Shown here in pieces: positions 20,501 through 28,838 of a stretch of 64,000 nt of DNA; position 1 is the stretch's first letter; each line of letters starts with the position of its first letter. The DNA lies in contig JAGTXO010000019.1 of the NCBI GenBank assembly GCA_019448385.1, positions 531,001 to 595,000 of the forward strand. The letters run 5' to 3'. The notes under the pieces are model-generated. The model saw only the letters and a list, made by a program, of their open reading frames with translations. It was not told the origin of the DNA and did not search any database. The DNA comes from Diacronema lutheri (Eukaryota > Haptophyta > Pavlovophyceae > Pavlovales > Pavlovaceae). A program made the translations under genes and the position numbers.

Positions 20501-23172
20501 GCGAGGCCGACGGGCCCAACGGCGGCGGGGCGTCGTCGGCGTCGCGCTCGCGCCCGCGCAGCGCGCGCGTGCAGCGGCGCAACTCGGCGACGCCGCTCTC
20601 GCTCAAGGTGAAGAATTACTTCTCGCCGCCGCTCCTCAAGACGCCCGCCGCCTTCGCGCGGCCGCTGCACCTGCGGCTGCTGCCGCACGACGAGATGACC
20701 ATCGACACCGTCGCGCTGCTGCACGTGGCCGCCGGATCGATCGGCGGAGCCACCGCTCTCACCACGATGGCCGACGCGGAGCTCGGCGCGCGCGCGCTCG
20801 CGCTCGCGTCGCGCGTCGAGCGGAAGAAGCGGTACGACCTCGCGCCGCTCTGCGCCGCGCTCGTGCCGCACGCCAACTCGAGCGGCGCGGCGACGGGCAA
20901 GCTGCTCGACAAGTACGTGCACGTCGCGCGCCCGCTGCTCGACGCGGACGAGGGCGACTTTGACCTGGAGGTACCGCTCGTCGCCGCGTGGGACGCGGCC
21001 GGGCGCGCTGCCGTGCCGATCGTCCGGCTGTGCCGGCTGTGCGCGGTGCACCTCTTTGCGCTCGCCTACCTCAAGGAGGGCGACGTGCAGACGGGCCGCC
21101 TCTTCGCGGAGGCCGCGCTCGAGGACGCGATCGAGGCGCGCTCGATGCAGTTGTGCCACTCGGCGTGCCTCTCGCTCGCCTTCGTGCTGTGGGAGCAGGG
21201 CGGCCTCCTCGAGGCGGGCCACCTCTTCTCGTACGCGCTCTCCGTCTCGCACGACCTCGCCGACGCGGCCGGCGCGCGCTACATGCAGGGCGCGCTCGCG
21301 GCGACGGCGGCGATGCTCGCGCGCGAGGCGGGGGAGGAGGCGCTGTGGCAGCAGGCGGCGCAGCTCGCCGCCGCCTCACGCATTCCGGCCATCGAGGCGT
21401 TCGTGCTCCTCCGCCAGCCCGCGCCGCCGCGCGCCGACGTCGACCGCGCGCTCGCGCTCCTCGACGATGAGGAGCACTGCCCGACGGAGCAATGCTGGTA
21501 CAACTTTCTCGTCACCTACGCGCACACGCAGGCGCTCGTCGCGCTGCTGCGCATGGGCGCGACGCCTTCAACGCCCGCGTTTGTGCAAGAGCTGCTGCGC
21601 CGGCGCGCGCGTGCGCTGGTGGGCAAGCTGCGCGCCTCGGCGGAGCAGTGGGTGGTGCTGCGCCCGCGCGCTCTCCTCTTCGAGGGCGAGCTCGACGCGC
21701 TCATCGGCGCGACGGGCGCGGCGCATTCGTCGCTCGTCAGCGCGCACGCCCTCGCCGTCGATGGCGAGCTCGACCTGCTCAAGGCGCAGGTGGCGCGCGC
21801 GCGCTCGCTGTGTGCACCACCATCGTCTTACAAGCGGAGCCTGCGTCTGCGCGAAGCCTCGGAGCTCTACGAGCGGCTCGAGCTGTGCGCGGACGCGATG
21901 GCGTGCGAGCGGGAGATGGCCGCGCACGGCGGGCCCACGCGCGAGCCCATCCCGCCGCGCGGGCCCGCGCAGTCCGAGCAGTATGGCGATCTCGACCAGA
22001 TGCTGCGGCGCGCGCTCGCGCACTCGGCCGCGCCCGTCAGCGCGCGACCGCCCGGCGGCGGCGGCGGCGACAAGGCCGTCGGCGCGGACGGCGCGGCGCC
22101 GCCGTCGCCATCGTTGCCTCGCCACGCGGGCCCCCGCCACGCGGGCAAGCGCCCGTCCGCGCTCTCCGCGCGTGAGTCGTCCGCCTCCGCCGCGTCCGAG
22201 CACGACGACTCGGCGCGCGTCCGCTCGGGCGGCCGCTCCGGCGGCTTATCCGGCGGCGGCTCGTGGATCAAGGACCACATCCTGCTCATCGCGCAGACGC
22301 ACACGCACGACGTGTCCGCGCAGCGCATGGCCGAGGTGATCTCCGACCTCGGCCGCTCGCGCCGGCTCGTCGACGAGAATGCGACGCAGGACATCTCGAA
22401 GCGGCTGCGCCATTATCCGCAGGCCGCGGCGCATTCGCCCGGCGATGCGGCCGCCGCCGCGGCCGAGCTGAGCGCCGCAGCCGCCTTCTCGTCGAGCGGC
22501 GCGCTGCTCCGCGTCGACGCGCCCGGCGGCGGCACGCGGCGCACCTCGGCGACCAAGCAGGCCGCCGCCGTCGCCGCCGCCGCCGCCGCCGAGCTGCGCG
22601 ACGGTGCGGGCGGCGTGGGCGCGCGCGACGATGACACGCGCGGCGCGCCGCAGGCCAAGCGCGCCGCGCATCGGTTGGGAAAGCCGGCGGCGAGCGCCGA
22701 GCGCGGCGCGTCGCCGCGCTCCGCACGCGCGCACAAGCTCGCCGCGTCGCCGCGCCGGCCGCACGCGTCGCCGCGCGCGCGCAGCACGCCACGCGGCGGC
22801 GGCGGCGACGGGGCGGGTGCGCAGGCGGGCGCGGGCGCGCGCGGCTCCGAGCAGGACGACGGTGCGCCGCGCTCGGCGCGGCGGCGGCCATCTGTGACGA
22901 TGCGGCCGTCTGTCTCGCCTGGCGCCAACATGCGACGCTCGCAGCGCAACTCGAACGGCTTCACCGAGGCGCGGCGCAGGTCGGGCGAGGCGTCGGTGGG
23001 CACGTCGCCGCCGGTGCCGGCGCGCACGACCTCGGCCAACCAGCGCGGCCGCGCGTCATCGCTCGTGGACGACCTTGGCAGCTTTAGCCGCGCGCCGCGG
23101 CAGCCAGCGTTCCGTGTCGACCGCTCGACCGGCGGCGGCGGCGGCGAAGCGCTCGACGCGCTCCGCGCGTGA
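14539..23172 (+). CDS. Soluble-type (ADCY10-like) adenylyl cyclase with N-terminal cNMP-binding domains
   Basis: Intronless, 2,877 aa from the first in-frame ATG at 14539. Residues ~45-310 hold two cyclic-nucleotide-binding-like folds (VFLLQGDADVLIGGKVV; YPPGSILAAEGEPESCMQLLARGEVH and HFGESALL). Two class III cyclase domains follow as in mammalian soluble cyclase. C1 at ~362-560 has both metal aspartates (VGFVDISGFTKL and FAGDAILVVW). C2 at ~625-800 (MTMLFVKINGLS, VDDKGTRFKLAFGL, CNIGITTGTTFLGDVGS) has lost them, giving one predicted active site. Then comes a STAND/AAA-like ATPase with P-loop GRQGDGKST (~867) and Walker-B-like LLVCIDDAEQLD (~1444), split by about 480 residues of Gly/Ala/Pro-rich insert, then helical TPR-like repeats and a disordered basic tail. 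Expected reaction: ATP to cAMP, in ADCY10 stimulated by bicarbonate and calcium. Confidence 0.88.
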   Translation: MEEPPGGSLAALSASRETAVAHIRRILDLEFGAELETDDLDAIAGAAGARAVETVYNVGMSLTLAGDEVRQIVFLLQGDADVLIGGKVVTTMHAPCLIGESPLQLLVDSRVAAHDGGAAPYGHGVAPRSSTTDGASSSRRTHFVADARATANVRTISPCAAYTVDAEDMLAAIRARPSAMRAFRARAQKNFVRGLFRRICDMSFAEGGLLDLLWQALRHRAYPPGSILAAEGEPESCMQLLARGEVHRLRASSGGAILEVLEVPAHFGESALLVTPKAYDSTLVAATECNVYSLERVQFNAISEHYPRFRAPLVHMAEAAARRDATRNVSTARALARFTPSVVLQRLVSSPLVREEMSRFPAAVGFVDISGFTKLSMLLHDREGQRGAETLNQIVNAYISALMGRIEASGGDTIKFAGDAILVVWGGNQQRQWAGTTFASAAPGQPAARPTKALHELLQDACRCCLELVTKYDDFPTIFSEHSLRLHAGLSAGEVCGCYTGGNQSMWEYVVAGPPIDQMSDAANEAASGELFVAREALALLEAHYSAVAVVGRAGDELDADGVAKSSALAAFEPPDALRSEPLPLPQVGAGIKLTSHSEGALRSFVLPFVERRATSGQTSNWMSEFRTMTMLFVKINGLSYTGAEKDVLQGLQSVVWTVQLVVNMFEGTVLRLIVDDKGTRFKLAFGLTSHADDPARAVRMAVKLGEHMRLATKGRVSCNIGITTGTTFLGDVGSDARCEYTTTGAHVNMAARLMSAAARADSIGPILCDEETRKRALMSDAYLQFRQGAPLTLKGIAAPVLAYAPVVREIAVVRPLDASAAVAQLVVGQETMLRDIFEHLDTPPTVAHEEGGPPRIYGRVAVVAGRQGDGKSTIAREVAARWVRSAPDRRAIEIQLNVHAERPLRAWQLVFAHLLDDPLAAELKHDVLALGGTHRDTGGGGGGGGDDTHEAADALAPLPATGGAAAGAATGAPAGGGADGGGNGVLIPQVLQRKETRRLDRKENGARLGQLSSAVGSAAGAVGARAARRSDPTAHGNGGGDDGADSARGAGGGTSAMRRARQSLASAPTRACDGAASSGASPPLPPPDPGGEAADGAPALSSLSPRAGAGASRFNAGRPEALRRMTTSGSLTRTVHENAAKLAHTLSRSTRPEARDGRSTAVESGALAWPAQQPPPPPTQQQQLQPSIFSQLMQSAAAQLERPLGRWSNEQPAAAAAAADGGAGGGGAPVGADASTPLASELAASAFKLALRLVGSMRNGAIEPHVERLGSRGAGVGAPPAAAAGAPAAPPRRARVPPAPHVGVAAPEQGDRASAAGTPRAQAKPKNLRLRKRFQAAHAHATGGKGVLTAGGGGGGAPASPSGVSSPPHGSAQPESARGRRAQFTPQSALLRAQPELASSLVLLRPLLDARSVSQKVDPNIERFAQLVALLLSELLRLLDTELLVCIDDAEQLDLLSCLVLAHPSVARLPFHALLALRKPTLQQDKLLRDMNRTGARLMCQAERARAHGAGADGGPPRMDALTVGEHGDGPGRHDRVLRVTIKPLGKAEMVSLFKRTLGVEHELPTQIEGALLVRAGGSPYVVCEMASYLLENGFVLDEADEPINLARAGAGARHLSPAVSASDLQEMPTVEHRVLLSKMDRLPPGEQRLLRTCSVLALSDASFSVADVEQLQRLVIEENLMSAQETDDGLVSSGGDYFGVYSQLMALQKRQMLRLADEFAGGAVVQGPGGGGPSEEILFVFRKPVIREVAYSTMTYTQRRQIHAVAAKWMVRRREEALLEEAAAVTADNGLLPGAITTLAEDVWGWLDFVWLARHLGNAALHWQAAKAWQDASATAMADACFEEAIVFIAAGINAFCTARERVPNGQAALAPAERPSHSLLWMLLGMALHHLGFTADAFGAFADFGFGGGGGGGGGSRRPSTVAAPDAAAAAAAAAASLSPRAKRFSIGLIGNGQLAYTHIAEGRANGPAAAGGGAAGGSARASTREADGPNGGGASSASRSRPRSARVQRRNSATPLSLKVKNYFSPPLLKTPAAFARPLHLRLLPHDEMTIDTVALLHVAAGSIGGATALTTMADAELGARALALASRVERKKRYDLAPLCAALVPHANSSGAATGKLLDKYVHVARPLLDADEGDFDLEVPLVAAWDAAGRAAVPIVRLCRLCAVHLFALAYLKEGDVQTGRLFAEAALEDAIEARSMQLCHSACLSLAFVLWEQGGLLEAGHLFSYALSVSHDLADAAGARYMQGALAATAAMLAREAGEEALWQQAAQLAAASRIPAIEAFVLLRQPAPPRADVDRALALLDDEEHCPTEQCWYNFLVTYAHTQALVALLRMGATPSTPAFVQELLRRRARALVGKLRASAEQWVVLRPRALLFEGELDALIGATGAAHSSLVSAHALAVDGELDLLKAQVARARSLCAPPSSYKRSLRLREASELYERLELCADAMACEREMAAHGGPTREPIPPRGPAQSEQYGDLDQMLRRALAHSAAPVSARPPGGGGGDKAVGADGAAPPSPSLPRHAGPRHAGKRPSALSARESSASAASEHDDSARVRSGGRSGGLSGGGSWIKDHILLIAQTHTHDVSAQRMAEVISDLGRSRRLVDENATQDISKRLRHYPQAAAHSPGDAAAAAAELSAAAAFSSSGALLRVDAPGGGTRRTSATKQAAAVAAAAAAELRDGAGGVGARDDDTRGAPQAKRAAHRLGKPAASAERGASPRSARAHKLAASPRRPHASPRARSTPRGGGGDGAGAQAGAGARGSEQDDGAPRSARRRPSVTMRPSVSPGANMRRSQRNSNGFTEARRRSGEASVGTSPPVPARTTSANQRGRASSLVDDLGSFSRAPRQPAFRVDRSTGGGGGEALDALRA

Positions 23173-23316
23173 CTGTGTGAGCTCTGGGCCCGCGGCTTTC
23201 AGCGGCAGGCCGACGCGCCTTTGACTTTGCCGGCGTTGAAAGTCGTTCCTCACATCAGGAGCGTCAGAGCGTCCGTAGATGCAGCCGCAAGGCCAGCAAC
23301 CTCGTCTGGGCGTGCG

Positions 23317-26300
23317 TCAGATGCTGCGGCGCATGTCGCGCATGTTGCCGGGCCGCTCGCGCTCAGGCGGCGCCGCCTGCACGCCCGCGAGGCTGAACGT
23401 CGCGACCTCCGCCGCCTGGCGCGCGCGCCGCTCAGCCTGCTGCGCGCGGAACAGCTGGAATTGCGCTTGCGAGTACTCCGTGCGCAGTGCGGCATGCGCC
23501 TTGGCGCGGTCGAGCCCCTCGCGCAGCAAAATCTCCTCGACGTGCTCGCGGCTCGGCGCGCCCCAGCGTGCGCACGCTCGCACGAGCTGCTGCGAGAGGA
23601 TGAGCAGTTGCTGCGCGGTGGCAGCCACGCGGAGACGTGCGGTGCGGTCGGCGCGCGCGCACGGCGGCGTGAGGATGCAGCTCGCGCACCGTGCGCGCGA
23701 TGCGCCGGCGCGCGCGCGCGCGCGGTCCGCGGCCGCGGCGCGGCGCGACGAGGGCGGCACGGTGGGTGCGGGCGCGCACGCGCGATTTGTCCGAGTCGTA
23801 GCCGACCATGTGGAGCGCGCGCTCGAGGATCGCGTCGCTTGGCTCGCCCGCGTCGGCGAGGAGCGCGCGGTCGCGGCGCAGCGCGGAGAGCGAGAGGAGG
23901 TGCTGATGTGCCTTTTCGGCGTCGAGGCCGTGCTGGTGCAGAATCGCCTCCAAGTCCTCGGCACAGGGGGCGCGCGCTGCGTGCTGCGCGGCCGCGTGCG
24001 CAAAGCCCGCGTACGCGCCGCTCTCCGCCTTGCGCTGCAGCTCGTGCATGCCCCGGAGGAAGCGCTCGAGCCGCGCTGCGTCCCAGCCGTATCTGCGGCG
24101 AAGCGCGGCGGCGGGGAAAGGGGACGCGCGCGCGTGAGAGCCGCGCGCGCCAGGGCTGCGCACCAAAGTCGACGCCAGGCTGCGCAACGCGCGGCGGCGG
24201 CGCACTGGGCGAGGAGCTTGTCGATTGTCTCGGCGCAGAGCCCAAGGTCCAGCTGCTTGGAGAGCTCGGCCACCCCGTGCGCGGCCGTGAGCTTTGCAAG
24301 CGCGACCGCCTCGTCGCCGTTGCATGCGTGCAGCACCTCGCGCGCACGCGAGCGGCTAGGCTCGCCGTACGGCTGCGCTGCGGCGACAAAGGCGTCGAGC
24401 TGGCGCCAGTGCGCGAGGATCTCATCGTGCGTCACCTTTACGCGATGCGCGACGCCGTGCGCAGCATACGCGCGCACGGCCGCGTACTCGAGCTCCGAGC
24501 GCGCGAGCTTGGGCGCATGCAGCTGGGCCTTTGCGACCTGCGCACGGCCGGGCGGGCAAACAGGCGCGGTGGATGGCGAAGCGCGCGCGCGCGCGCGCTG
24601 AGCTCGCGTCACACTGCGCATCGACCCTCGCATGCGCGTGCTGCGCGACGGCTTTTGGCTTGGGTAGCAAGGCGTAGTGCAGTCCGCGCGGTCCGCGCTC
24701 ACCCTGACGAGGAAAGCGACAGCGTCTTCCTCGCTCCAGCCGGACACCACGAGCGCAACCTCGGCGGCGGCGCGCGCGTGCGGCGCGACGGTGACGGCGG
24801 TGAAGTTGGACGCGAGCGCGCGGCTCGAGTCGACTGTCCGGCGCACGACGAGATTTGCCGCGGTGAGCACGTGCCTGACGACGCGCCCGTCGACCTTGTG
24901 CGCCGCGGAGAGAGCGCTCGCCGGCTGCATCGCGCGCCTCCGATTGACGCGCGGGCTAATCAGCCGGTACACAGCGCGCAGCTGCTCGATCGCGCGACTC
25001 GGCCGCCAGCTCGCGCGCTCGAGCGCGGCGAGCAGCACGCCGCGCGACGGCGAGCCGACCGCTTGACGGTGCGTGCGCACGTACTCATTCAGCCGGAGCA
25101 GCGCGCGCACGCGGCCCTCGTCCCCGCCAAACTCGATGAGAAGCGCTTCGGCGTCGGCGCGGCTGACGCAGCCGAGGCCGGCGGTGTCGGGGGCCGAAGC
25201 GTCGCGCAGCAGCGCCGTGGTACAACAGAGCAGACGCTCCGCCTTGAGCAGCTCGAGCTCGGCGAGCGGCGTGTCGGCGGACACGTCGGCGGGCGCAAGG
25301 GATGCGGGCAGGCCGCGCGCGAGAAGCGCTTCGACGTGCGCTCGGCCTGGGTAGAAGGAGCGCACGGCCGCGGGCGGCGCGACGGCGTGGGCACTGCGGC
25401 CGGCAGACTCGCGCTCGCCGATGCCCTCCTCCTCATCCACCACCACGCTCGGCGGCATGAACGGAGCAAGCCGCTCGGCGCGCCCACCCGCCGTCGCGGC
25501 GCGCGCGTCCGTTGTGCACGAACGCACGTCCGTCGCGAGCTGGCCGAGCAGCGCGGCGCGCGAGTGCGAGTGCGCGCGCGCGGCCTCGGCAAAGCGGCCA
25601 GTGCGCAGCCGGTCGAGCAGGTCCTCGAGCGCCTCGCCCTGCGCGATCTGGCGCAGATGGCGCATGTCAGCCGCCCACTGCTCGCGGAGCGCGGCCGCCG
25701 CCGCGTCGCGGTTGGCGCGCGCGAGCGCGACCTCCCACACCACCTGCTCGCGCGTGGGGAAGCCGGTTGCCGAGGCGAGGCCCGAGGTGGCGAGCAGCTC
25801 GGTCGTCGCCGCTTCGATCTCGGCCTCGTTGTCCAGCGCGTAGCTGCGACGGGGCGCGCAACGCGCGCGCACGCGCGCGGGTCGCGCGCGCGCCATCTGC
25901 GTGAGCGGCCGGTGCGACGACCGCGGCGGTGGGAGCGGAGCGAACGGCCACGCGCGCGAGGCGCGAGAAGGCGCGGCCGTCACGCAAGGCCGTTGCGAAA
26001 GGCCGTCGCGACGACCATCGCAGCGCACGTCGCGCGCACAGCGCAATGTCCTGGTCCGCGCGGCAGATGGTGAGCACCTCGGCGCACCACTCGCGCGTCG
26101 AGTAGCCGCGCCGCAGGCCGACGAGGCGGTCGAGCGCGTCGCAGCGCGCGCGCCAGAGCTTGTATGCGGCCTCGGTGCTGCTCGCTTGCGAGAGCGCGAA
26201 CTTGAGCTCTTCCGTCGATGGCGGTGTCGGCCTACGACCTGCGCGCGACGGCGCCGTGGACGGCGTGGAGGCGCGTTGCGCGGCCGGAGCGCGTGCGCGC

Positions 26301-27774
26301 GGTGAGCCAGGAGGCGCGCGTGCGATCGCGCGCGCGCGTGGCCAAGCGAGCGCGCGCGCGCACCGGCGGTGCGCGACTTGCGGATGCGCTCTTCGAGCGC
26401 AGCGACCTCTTCGTCTTGAACGAGGACCTTCTTGCCCAGCAACCGGTTGAGGAGCAGCGGCTCGTCGATCAGCGGGCACGCACTGCACATGTCGGCCGAC
26501 GCGAGCGACACGCGGCGGGCAAGGGCCGAGCTCGACCGCGCCTCGACGGCAGCGGCGGCAGTGGCGGCGGTGGCGGCGGCCGCGGCCTCGACGGATTTGG
26601 CCGCCGCTGCGCGCGCGCGCGCGAGCACCGCGGCGCGCGCCCGGTCGAAGCGCTCGCGCAGCGCGCGCTCGGCCGGCGCGCCGCGGCCGTCGTCGTCGTC
26701 CGCCTCGACGAGCGCCGCGCGGCACGACGGTGCACGGCCGTTGACAACCTCGACAATGAAGACGACGCGGTGCGGCACGCGGCTGAGCGCGAGCAGCTGG
26801 TGCGCCGGGGGCAGCTGCGACGGGCGGCAGGCGAAGAGGAAGAGGCTGACCGAGCACACGTGCGCGAGGAGACCCCGCTCGGCGGCCACGCGCTCGTCAC
26901 AGTCGGCAGCGAAGTCTACTTCAGACGCGGAGCTCGACGTAGAGACGGAAGCGCTGGGCGTGGTGGGCGCGAGCGGCGCAGCGCCGTACGGCTCGAGCCC
27001 ATTGCTCGCGCCGCCGCCGCTCGTCGCGGCGACGGCCGCTGCGCTGGAGCGTCGCGCGGACGACGGCCGCACGCCGTTGACGCGCTCATGCGTGTTGTAC
27101 GGCGGGAAGGAGAGGGTGTAGCGCAGCGAGTAGCAACCCCACGGCGTGAGAAGGCGCTGCGAGTGCTTGCCCAAGTCGAGCGCGAGCCCGCCTGTCGTGC
27201 GCGCCGACAGGTCGTCGGGCGCGGCCGTCGGGATGCCGCGCTCGTCAAAGGCGAACTGCAGGTCTGTGTTCGTGACGGGCGCGGCGCTCCTGTTCGCAAG
27301 GATCGAGACGAGGTCGGCGAGGACGAGCAGATCGATCTCGTCGGCGTGCGTCGCGCCGTCCGCCGGGCCGTCCGCGCCGCTTGCGATGTTGGCGTCGTCG
27401 ACGCTGCCGTCAGCGCGCGGGCCGTCGGTGCCGGGCGCGTCGAGGGCGGGCGAGCGCAGCATTCGCGACGCGAGCGAGAGGAGCACGTTAGCGACCGTGG
27501 CGGAAAATTCGTCAAGCAGGACGATGCCGTCGTTCTGCCTGGCCGCCTCGTCGTACGCATCGAGCGCGCACCGCTCCGCCGCGAGCGGCTCGAGGGGCGG
27601 CTCGGCCGTGTCCGCGCGCTCGTGCAAGAGCTGCGCGACAAGCGTTGGAACTTCTGCGCGCGAGATGAGCGCGGATACATCGAGTTCAACATTTCCACCC
27701 GACAGGCGTGGACGGCGCGCCTCGGGAGCCGAGAGCCGGCGCGCCTCCACGCCGGCGGTGAGCGGGCCGGTCAT
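23317..27774 (-). CDS. Large protein with UBA-like helical repeats, unidentified
   Basis: Six exons: 27774-26364, 26238-26040, 25843-24703, 24537-24206, 24092-23780, 23610-23317; phases agree throughout and give about 1,229 aa. Introns are 113-196 bp, four starting GTGCGC and one GTGAGC, all ending CAG. From exon 3 onward three-helix units recur with a pattern like UBA/CUE domains: ADAEALLIEFGGDEGRVRAL, REVLHACNGDEAVALAKL, DLEAILHQHGLDAEKAHQHL, EHVEEILLREGLDRAKAHAA. The N-terminal 470 residues include helical segments and an Ala-rich coiled region. No enzyme motif is visible. UBA folds usually bind ubiquitin, so a ubiquitin-linked scaffold is possible but unproven. The start is the first ATG; upstream in-frame codons lack one. 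Confidence 0.65.
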   Translation of the reverse strand: MTGPLTAGVEARRLSAPEARRPRLSGGNVELDVSALISRAEVPTLVAQLLHERADTAEPPLEPLAAERCALDAYDEAARQNDGIVLLDEFSATVANVLLSLASRMLRSPALDAPGTDGPRADGSVDDANIASGADGPADGATHADEIDLLVLADLVSILANRSAAPVTNTDLQFAFDERGIPTAAPDDLSARTTGGLALDLGKHSQRLLTPWGCYSLRYTLSFPPYNTHERVNGVRPSSARRSSAAAVAATSGGGASNGLEPYGAAPLAPTTPSASVSTSSSASEVDFAADCDERVAAERGLLAHVCSVSLFLFACRPSQLPPAHQLLALSRVPHRVVFIVEVVNGRAPSCRAALVEADDDDGRGAPAERALRERFDRARAAVLARARAAAAKSVEAAAAATAATAAAAVEARSSSALARRVSLASADMCSACPLIDEPLLLNRLLGKKVLVQDEEVAALEERIRKSRTAGARARSLGHARARSHARLLAHRAHALRPRNAPPRRPRRRRAQVVGRHRHRRKSSSSRSRKRAAPRPHTSSGARAATRSTASSACGAATRRASGAPRCSPSAARTRTLRCARDVRCDGRRDGLSQRPCVTAAPSRASRAWPFAPLPPPRSSHRPLTQMARARPARVRARCAPRRSYALDNEAEIEAATTELLATSGLASATGFPTREQVVWEVALARANRDAAAAALREQWAADMRHLRQIAQGEALEDLLDRLRTGRFAEAARAHSHSRAALLGQLATDVRSCTTDARAATAGGRAERLAPFMPPSVVVDEEEGIGERESAGRSAHAVAPPAAVRSFYPGRAHVEALLARGLPASLAPADVSADTPLAELELLKAERLLCCTTALLRDASAPDTAGLGCVSRADAEALLIEFGGDEGRVRALLRLNEYVRTHRQAVGSPSRGVLLAALERASWRPSRAIEQLRAVYRLISPRVNRRRAMQPASALSAAHKVDGRVVRHVLTAANLVVRRTVDSSRALASNFTAVTVAPHARAAAEVALVVSGWSEEDAVAFLVRVSADRADCTTPCYPSQKPSRSTRMRGSMRSVTRAQRARARASPSTAPVCPPGRAQVAKAQLHAPKLARSELEYAAVRAYAAHGVAHRVKVTHDEILAHWRQLDAFVAAAQPYGEPSRSRAREVLHACNGDEAVALAKLTAAHGVAELSKQLDLGLCAETIDKLLAQCAAAARCAAWRRLWCAALARAALTRARPLSPPPRFAADTAGTQRGSSASSGACTSCSARRRAARTRALRTRPRSTQRAPPVPRTWRRFCTSTASTPKRHISTSSRSPRCAATARSSPTRASQATRSSSARSTWSATTRTNRACAPAPTVPPSSRRAAAADRARARAGASRARCASCILTPPCARADRTARLRVAATAQQLLILSQQLVRACARWGAPSREHVEEILLREGLDRAKAHAALRTEYSQAQFQLFRAQQAERRARQAAEVATFSLAGVQAAPPERERPGNMRDMRRSI

Positions 27775-27893
27775 GCCGGCGGGGAGCTCGCGATACAAAG
27801 TGTCCCCAAAAGGGCCTCTCTCCCGCGCTTTTTTTGTGGGCCCACGTCTGGGAAATAATTATTTTAAAAATTGCATCGCTTCCAACCGTCGGT
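27775..27893. promoter_or_regulatory. 119-bp bidirectional promoter with AT-rich core
   Basis: Lies between the ATGs of the UBA-repeat gene (-) and the IQ-motif gene (+). It contains AAATAATTATTTTAAAAA near 27853-27870, one of the most AT-rich spots in the window, and a T-run CGCTTTTTTTG just upstream. Such an island in 70%-GC DNA is a plausible core promoter for both genes. Confidence 0.5.
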
Positions 27894-28751
27894 ATGAACT
27901 CGCTCGTGCGGCATGCGGCGGAGCATGTGGCGTCGCACGAGCGGCGGCTCGAGCGAATGGCCGCGTTGCGCCGGATGGAACGCGAGTACCTCGCCGTTCG
28001 CCAAATGACCCCGCGCGAGGCGGCCGCCTTCTTCGATTCGAAGGGCGACGTGGCCGCGGCGCGCGTGCAGAGCGCTTGGCGCGGCGCGCGCGTGCGGCGC
28101 TCAATCGGGCTATTCCGCTCGACGCTCGGCGAGGCACGGCGCGCGCACGCCGCCGCGTCGATTCAGCGCGTCGAGCGCCGCCGCAGGCACGTGCGCCGCA
28201 AGCACGCGGAGCTACGGGCCGAGCGCGACAGCGCGCGCGCCGCGCTCGAGCTCGAGCTGCCGCTCATCCAGAAGCGGATCGTGGACGAGGCGACGCAGTT
28301 CCGGCTAGTGGAGGCGAAGACGCCCGCTCAGTTCGTCGTCGAGGCCGAGCACACCCTCGCCGACTGGGCCGAGCTGCGTCGGCGGTCGGCGATCCGCGCC
28401 GCGCAGCGCCAGGCGGCGCGTGCGGACGCGCGCGACATTGTGCGCTCGCTGCAGGCGGCGAGGCTGGTCGACCCGGACTGCGCGCACGAGGCCATCGCGC
28501 ACCTTCGTCCGCTTGCGCGCCGCGGCGCCGACGCGCCGCCCGCGCCCGAGCACGCCCGGCTGCACGTGTCGATGACACGGCTGGCGCAGCTCGACGCGGA
28601 CGTGGCCGCCAAGGCCAAGGCCGCGAGCGCCGACGCGGTGCGGCGCACGGCGCACGCCGACGCGGCGCGTGCGCGCAGCCCACGCGGCGCGGTGGGCCCA
28701 GTGCTCGCCGAATTGCCGGCCCCGCGCTCGGCCACGTCGGCGGGCTTGTGA
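27894..28751 (+). CDS. IQ-motif (calmodulin-binding) protein
   Basis: 285 aa, intronless. ATG 27894 is the first in frame that does not read into the promoter. Residues ~55-75 contain an IQ motif (AAARVQSAWRGARVRR) and a second degenerate one follows (AASIQRVERRRRHVRR). Most of the rest is charged alpha helix and probably coiled coil (ERRLERMAALRRMEREYLAV, RAERDSARAALELELPLIQ). The tail is Ala/Arg-rich. Known role of IQ motifs: calcium-dependent or -independent calmodulin binding. The protein could be axonemal or basal-body associated given the neighbouring receptor, but that is inference. The next gene starts 87 bp downstream on the same strand. Confidence 0.7.
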   Translation: MNSLVRHAAEHVASHERRLERMAALRRMEREYLAVRQMTPREAAAFFDSKGDVAAARVQSAWRGARVRRSIGLFRSTLGEARRAHAAASIQRVERRRRHVRRKHAELRAERDSARAALELELPLIQKRIVDEATQFRLVEAKTPAQFVVEAEHTLADWAELRRRSAIRAAQRQAARADARDIVRSLQAARLVDPDCAHEAIAHLRPLARRGADAPPAPEHARLHVSMTRLAQLDADVAAKAKAASADAVRRTAHADAARARSPRGAVGPVLAELPAPRSATSAGL

Positions 28752-28838
28752 GTTATGACGCATTCGGTCCGGCGTGCACGGGCACGCCTCTCTAAGTACT
28801 TAATGGCAACAGGAGACGAAACGACGGCGGAATCTACG

